6,605 nucleotides of DNA from Atribacterota bacterium. Its GTDB lineage: Bacteria; Atribacterota; Phoenicimicrobiia; Phoenicimicrobiales; Phoenicimicrobiaceae. The stretch spans positions 1 to 6,605 of the forward strand of contig DAOUWX010000100.1 in assembly GCA_030666935.1 (NCBI GenBank), in the 5' to 3' direction. The notes beneath the pieces were generated by a model. That model ran no database searches. It was not told the origin of the DNA and was given only the letters and a program-made list of their open reading frames with translations. The position numbers and the translations under genes are program-made. This document shows, in pieces, positions 5,194 through 6,605 of this stretch; position 1 is the first letter of the stretch; the number at the start of each line of letters is the position of its first letter.

Positions 5194-6213
5194 TTGGAAA
5201 ATAAAATAAAAGAGGTTAAAAAAGAAATTGTTTCCAAATCAAATTTGGCTAAGAATTTAAAGGATATTGAGAAATTAAGAGTAGAATATTTAGGTAGAAA
5301 GGGGACAGTAACTCTCCTGCTGAGAAAGTTAGGAATGCTTTCTCCGGAAGAAAGGCCAAAAATTGGGCAGTTATTAAACCAGACCAAAAGAGAGATAGAA
5401 GAGCTGCTCAAGACAAAAGAGGTAGAAATAGAAAAACTTGAGAAAGAAAAAAGATTACAGGGAGAAGGTATTGATGTTACTCTTCCGGGGAGAAAATTAG
5501 ATAAAGGAACCACTCATCCCATTAATTTGATACTAAAAGAGATTGAGGAAATTTTTTTGAGTTTAGGATTTAAGATGGAAGAGGGTCCGGAAATAGAATT
5601 GGATTATTACAATTTTGAAGCACTTAATATTCCTAAAGACCACCCTGCCAGAGATGACCAGGATTCTTTTTATATAAACAGAGAGATCTTGCTTCGAACC
5701 CATACCTCGCCAGTGGAAATAAGGGTTATGGAAAAACAGCAGCCCCCCGTTAGGATGATTACTATAGGAAAATGCTATAGACGGGATGCAGCAGATAGTA
5801 CTCATTCACCTATGTTTCACCAGATAGAAGGTTTGGCGGTGGATAAAGACATTACTTTTGGTGATTTGAAAGGTGTTTTAACTGTTTTTGTGCACAGGAT
5901 GTTTGGCGAAGACAGGAAAGTAAGGTTTAGACCGGGTTATTTCCCCTTTACAGAACCGAGCGCAGAGGTAGATGTATCTTGTTTGTTATGCCACGGAAGA
6001 GGGTGTAGGGCTTGCGGATATAGTGGATGGTTAGAAATTATGGGTGCAGGGATAACTGATCCGGCAGTCTTTAAGATGGTAGGATACGACCCGGAAAAAT
6101 ATTCTGGTTTTGCCTTTGGAATGGGAGCAGAGAGAATTGCTATGCTAAAATATGGCATAAACGATATACGATTATTTTTTGAAAATGATTTAAGATTTTT
6201 AAAGCAATTTTAA
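5194..6213 (+). CDS. pheS: Phenylalanyl-tRNA synthetase alpha subunit, TTG start
   Basis: PheS is the catalytic subunit of the (alpha-beta)2 PheRS, which charges tRNA-Phe. It is 339 aa (family about 325-345). An N-terminal coiled coil (about 1-90, rich in K/E/L) contacts tRNA. The catalytic core follows: GPEIE (131-135), LRTHTSPVE (167-175), motif 2 GKCYRRD (192-198) with HSPMFHQIEG, and motif 3 GFAFGMGAERIAML (305-318). A C263-x2-C266-x4-C271-x2-C274 cluster lies before GWLEIMGAG, as in many bacterial PheS. Residue 175 is E where the family usually has Q. The start is TTG at 5194, with a near-perfect SD AAGGAGGGG (5179-5187) six bases upstream. The frame is open back to a start-like codon at 5059, but that would translate through the T-box and terminator. 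pheT follows after an expanded spacer. Confidence 0.97.
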   Translation: MENKIKEVKKEIVSKSNLAKNLKDIEKLRVEYLGRKGTVTLLLRKLGMLSPEERPKIGQLLNQTKREIEELLKTKEVEIEKLEKEKRLQGEGIDVTLPGRKLDKGTTHPINLILKEIEEIFLSLGFKMEEGPEIELDYYNFEALNIPKDHPARDDQDSFYINREILLRTHTSPVEIRVMEKQQPPVRMITIGKCYRRDAADSTHSPMFHQIEGLAVDKDITFGDLKGVLTVFVHRMFGEDRKVRFRPGYFPFTEPSAEVDVSCLLCHGRGCRACGYSGWLEIMGAGITDPAVFKMVGYDPEKYSGFAFGMGAERIAMLKYGINDIRLFFENDLRFLKQF

Positions 6214-6216
6214 ACT

Positions 6217-6247
6217 AGTATATCGTATATCGTATTTCGTATATAGT
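6217..6247 (+). repeat. Heptamer array, left arm of the pheS-pheT inverted repeat
   Basis: AGTATAT, CGTATAT, CGTATTT and CGTATAT (6217-6244) run at exact 7-bp period, starting only 3 nt after the pheS stop codon. Positions 6223-6245 are perfectly complementary to 6413-6435. The unit is the same family (CGTATNT) as the arrays between thrS and infC. Confidence 0.8.
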
Positions 6248-6275
6248 AAAGAAAATAAAAGAGAGAGAGAAGTAG

Positions 6276-6294
6276 GGGCATATTGCATACGCCC
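6276..6294. repeat. GGGC...GCCC palindrome
   Basis: GGGC (6276-6279) pairs with GCCC (6291-6294) and TAT/ATA inside, around a TGC loop with one A-C mismatch. It is not followed by T residues, so it is not a normal terminator. Confidence 0.5.
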
Positions 6295-6337
6295 AGGGAT
6301 TGGCTAAACGGTAAAATGTTAAAGTAGGAAATATAGA

Positions 6338-6355
6338 TTCCCGCTTCCGCGGGAA
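6338..6355. repeat. GC-rich palindrome TTCCCGC/GCGGGAA
   Basis: A perfect 7-bp stem with the four-base loop TTCC. The ATTCCC...GGGAA layout resembles short dispersed repeats known in other bacteria such as the dRS3 units of Neisseria (ATTCCC, eight bases, GGGAAT). Kinship is not shown by so short a match. No T-run follows, so termination is unlikely. Confidence 0.55.
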
Positions 6356-6408
6356 GGACATTGGCAGGTAAGGTGTCTTGTCCGTAATATTATACTATAC
6401 GCTAGACT

Positions 6409-6448
6409 ACTATATATACGAAATACGATATACGAAATACGAGATAGG
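6409..6448 (-). repeat. Heptamer array, right arm of the pheS-pheT inverted repeat
   Basis: ATATACG, AAATACG, ATATACG, AAATACG and AGATAGG run in register from 6414 to 6448, the reverse complement of the left arm. The last unit, AGATAGG, merges into the pheT ribosome binding site AGGGAGG (6446-6452). Confidence 0.8.
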
Positions 6449-6460
6449 GAGGAAAGAAAA

Positions 6461-6605
6461 ATGCAGGTTTCTTATAATTTATTAAAAGAATATGTGGATA
6501 TAGACATGTCGCCTGAAGAGCTTACTCAGAAATTAACTATAAATGGCATAATTTTAGAGAGGATGGAAAACATATCTACCGAGATAGAAAAAGTAGTGGT
6601 GGGTG
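6461..6605 (+). CDS. pheT: Phenylalanyl-tRNA synthetase beta subunit, N-terminal part
   Basis: Only the first 48 codons lie in the window; the gene continues past its end. PheT is the large non-catalytic subunit of PheRS, with tRNA-binding and editing domains. The visible start MQVSYNLLKEYVDIDMSPEELTQKLT is the classic PheT N-terminus (family: KVSYNWLKEYVDI...SPEELAEKLT), followed by GIILERMENI and KVVVG, where the tRNA-binding (OB-fold) part begins. The ATG at 6461 has SD AGGGAGG (6446-6452) eight bases upstream. That SD partly overlaps the last heptamer of the preceding repeat array. No T-box or promoter was seen in front, so it should be co-transcribed with pheS. Confidence 0.95.
   Translation, partial: MQVSYNLLKEYVDIDMSPEELTQKLTINGIILERMENISTEIEKVVVG

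Larger units (their letters stand above)
6217..6448. mobile_element. Nested inverted-repeat insertion between pheS and pheT (MITE-like, no coding)
   Basis: pheS and pheT are normally adjacent or a few bases apart; here 247 nt separate them. The insert is bounded by 23-bp perfect inverted arms made of heptamers (6223-6245 and 6413-6435). Inside lie a GA run (6261-6270), a hairpin GGGCATAT/ATACGCCC (6276-6294) and a GC-rich hairpin (6338-6355), the last two much richer in GC than the surroundings. No ORF, transposase or clear target duplication was seen, so 'mobile' is inferred from inverted arms and position; a repeat cluster that grew in place is the alternative. Confidence 0.45.

Noticed and set aside
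5174..5209. Tiny out-of-frame ORF (ATG 5174 to TAA 5209) overlapping the pheS start
   Set aside because: Eleven codons, no SD of its own, and it runs through the pheS SD; most likely chance.
4915..6158. Minus-strand ORFs opposite the Phe T-box and pheS
   Set aside because: They are short, have no ribosome binding site, and overlap a confidently assigned gene or a structured leader.

Overview
The window carries a six-gene tRNA cluster followed by a block of translation genes, all on the + strand: thrS, infC, rpmI, rplT, pheS and the first 48 codons of pheT. The DNA is AT-rich, all six tRNA genes encode their CCA end, ribosome binding sites are strong purine-rich Shine-Dalgarno (SD) sequences, and two synthetase genes are preceded by full T-box leaders with intrinsic terminators. 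This suits a low-GC anaerobic bacterium of the Firmicutes or a phylum that shares T-box regulation (for example Atribacterota-like lineages). The sequence alone does not fix the phylum.

Layout: 1-147 holds a perfect 10-bp hairpin and a good sigma70-type promoter (TAGACA-17-TATAAT). 148-732 holds tRNA-Val(UAC), tRNA-Asp(GUC), tRNA-Phe(GAA), tRNA-Gly(GCC), tRNA-Cys(GCA) and tRNA-Val(GAC). About 774-1036 is a threonine T-box leader, then thrS (1062-2975). 2976-3559 has no gene: it contains 7-8 bp tandem repeat arrays, one pair inverted, then a strong extended -10 promoter and a roughly 165-nt leader. infC (3560-4072) follows, starting at AUU, then rpmI (4107-4304), a 204-nt non-coding spacer, rplT (4509-4865), a phenylalanine T-box leader (about 4892-5155), pheS (5194-6213, TTG start), a 246-247 nt spacer built of nested inverted repeats, and pheT (from 6461, cut by the window end).

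How it works together: the synthetases ThrRS and PheRS charge tRNAs, IF3 controls initiation, and bL35 and bL20 are 50S proteins. Each synthetase gene should be read only when its own tRNA is uncharged. The Phe T-box can be checked inside the window: its specifier UUC matches the GAA anticodon of the tRNA-Phe at 362-437, and its antiterminator bulge UGGU matches that tRNA's ACCA end. The infC AUU start is the hallmark of IF3 autoregulation.

No novel defence or mobile system is visible. The most unusual material is non-coding: heptamer arrays (CGTATNT family) in inverted pairs in two intergenic regions, one splitting pheS from pheT and supplying the last bases before the pheT ribosome binding site, plus a C33 anticodon loop in tRNA-Val(GAC).
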